A stretch of 64,000 nucleotides of DNA, from the NCBI GenBank assembly GCA_009829735.1, contig CM020619.1:29228063-29292062 (forward strand), written 5' to 3'. Both the position numbers and the translations under genes were made by a program. This DNA comes from Pyropia yezoensis (taxonomy: Eukaryota > Rhodophyta > Bangiophyceae > Bangiales > Bangiaceae). Position 1 is the stretch's first letter. Each line of letters begins with the position of its first letter. Under the pieces are notes generated by a model. The model saw nothing but the letters and a program-made list of their open reading frames with translations. It was not told where the DNA came from and made no database searches. This document shows positions 63,251 to 64,000 of this stretch, in pieces.

Positions 63251-63720
63251 CAGCTCGGCACAAGCGATACGGCAGCGCGGGACGACCCACGCAAGCCGAG
63301 CTACGAGGGCGCTCCACCCAGGTACCTGGACGGGAGCAACGCCCCCTCGAAAAGGGGTAACCAGGGGGGGTCACCCCCCACCGCCCCCACTCAACGCGGG
63401 CAGCCCCCGCCCTCCACTCAATCGTCCACACGAGAGGGGCCCCCCTACCACCAGACACCTGGTGGCGGATCCGCTTGCACCACCCCTCGGAAAGGGGGGT
63501 CGTGAACAAAAACCCGCATCGGGAAATTAACGGTCCGGAAAACGGATCGTGTGTGTACCACACAAAGGGGGGCACCCCCCTCAGACAACCTCGAAAAGGG
63601 GTGTCTGCCGCGACAGGGCGCAAAGCCCCACCCGACTGGTAAACGGTCACGCGACCCACTTACATTCGGTAACCCGAATGCAACTCGACCCGAGGACGGG
63701 CCGAATCTCAGGTTGGGATA
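63251..63720. other. E2 internal region between antisense gene and 3' LTR
   Basis: No gene. Contains the conserved hairpin CCACCAG-ACAC-CTGGTGG (63448-63465) shared with E1 and the expected polypurine-tract position beside the LTR (63700-63720). One stretch (63340-63425) has no counterpart in E1. Confidence 0.5.
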
Positions 63721-64000
63721 TGTAGCAATATGGGTGGCCGTATTGTGACCCTAATATTAGGGGGGCTACTTCGAATCCTTGGCTTTCAATTTGATAGTCC
63801 GTACTGGTCACGGTATCTATAAGTTACGTATGACCAGAGGGACTTGCATCTTTGGGTGGAGGGTAGTTAGTAGTGTCTCCGAGGGTTTATAGCGAGGGGG
63901 CCGGCGGCGAATCCGCCGCCGGCCAAGGCAGAACAACAAACCCCTCCCATTTGGGCTCCCATCTTGGTCCCGTGGCTTGCGCTCCAAGGACAGCAACCTT
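63721..64000 (+). repeat. 3' LTR of E2, truncated by the window end
   Basis: First 280 bp of the 363-bp LTR, starting TGTAGCAATATGG. About 8 differences from the 5' LTR in this part. Confidence 0.95.

Larger units (their letters stand above)
45798..64000 (+). mobile_element. Ty3/gypsy retrotransposon E2, split by a nested chromovirus, runs off the window
   Basis: Same family as E1, plus orientation: 5' LTR 45798-46160, primer-binding site, gag 46380-48569, pol in two parts (48653-51075 and 58638-60311) around the nested element, antisense gene 63131-60762, 3' LTR from 63721 to the window end. Apart from the insertion its frames look open. The LTRs differ at about 8 positions in the 280 bp that can be compared, so E2 is older than E1. 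The right target duplication is outside the window; the left flanking 5 bp are CGAGT. Confidence 0.95.

Noticed and set aside
1-64000. CRISPR arrays, tRNA and rRNA genes, bacterial operons
   Set aside because: No spaced repeat array, cloverleaf or rRNA core seen; the window is eukaryotic in every recognised feature. tRNA genes were looked for by eye only.

Overview
The window is nuclear DNA from a eukaryote, most likely a GC-rich, repeat-rich alga. The evidence is a spliced gene with GT-AG boundaries, two eukaryotic genome-maintenance genes (SLX1-like and CDT2-like), TATA-box promoters, and dense retrotransposons of several classes. A bangiophyte red alga (Porphyra/Pyropia type) would fit the very high GC content, long G/C homopolymers and sparse introns, but that is inference; nothing here fixes the species.

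Layout. 1-2414: mostly unassigned, with two minus-strand stretches that look like protein code. 2415-4274: a pogo/Tc1-like DNA transposon with perfect 44-bp terminal inverted repeats. 4275-7840: unassigned, with one minus-strand transposase-like fragment (4647-5245). About 7841-23312: a DIRS-like tyrosine-recombinase retrotransposon, split at 8525/19276 by Ty3/gypsy element E1 (8526-19275, minus strand, TSD CCCCG). 23.5-31.8 kb: a host gene island holding a small proline-rich ORF, an SLX1-like nuclease (minus) and, head-to-head with it, a two-exon CDT2-like WD40 gene (plus). 32.5-36.35 kb: an old broken gypsy copy (element A). 36.35-45.06 kb: gypsy element E3, broken, with a clear 3' LTR. 45059-45797: a gag fragment of the E1/E2 family. 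45798-end: gypsy element E2 (plus strand), whose pol is split by a nested chromovirus (51076-58637, minus strand, TSD CTGAA). The 3' LTR of E2 runs off the window.

The most unusual feature is a long gene on the antisense strand, between pol and the 3' LTR, in the gypsy elements. E1 and E2 carry the same 789-residue open frame, intact in both, with differences concentrated in a low-complexity N-terminal region. E3, from a clearly different family, carries a distant and decayed relative in the same place and orientation. All three have a TATA-like motif ending in AGCGCG upstream of the antisense gene, so it probably has its own promoter and is transcribed toward pol. A set of CTTAG-N4/5-CTAAG inverted repeats lies where the two convergent genes meet in E1 and E2. 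I do not recognise the protein.

Relative ages, by eye from LTR pairs: E1 youngest (about 2 differences in 363 bp), nested chromovirus young (about 9 in 921 bp), E2 older (about 8 in the 280 bp visible), E3 and element A old and broken. The host genes are placed by motif: GIY-YIG plus zinc-finger blocks for SLX1, and WDxR/WD40 repeats plus a C-terminal PIP-box-like motif for CDT2.
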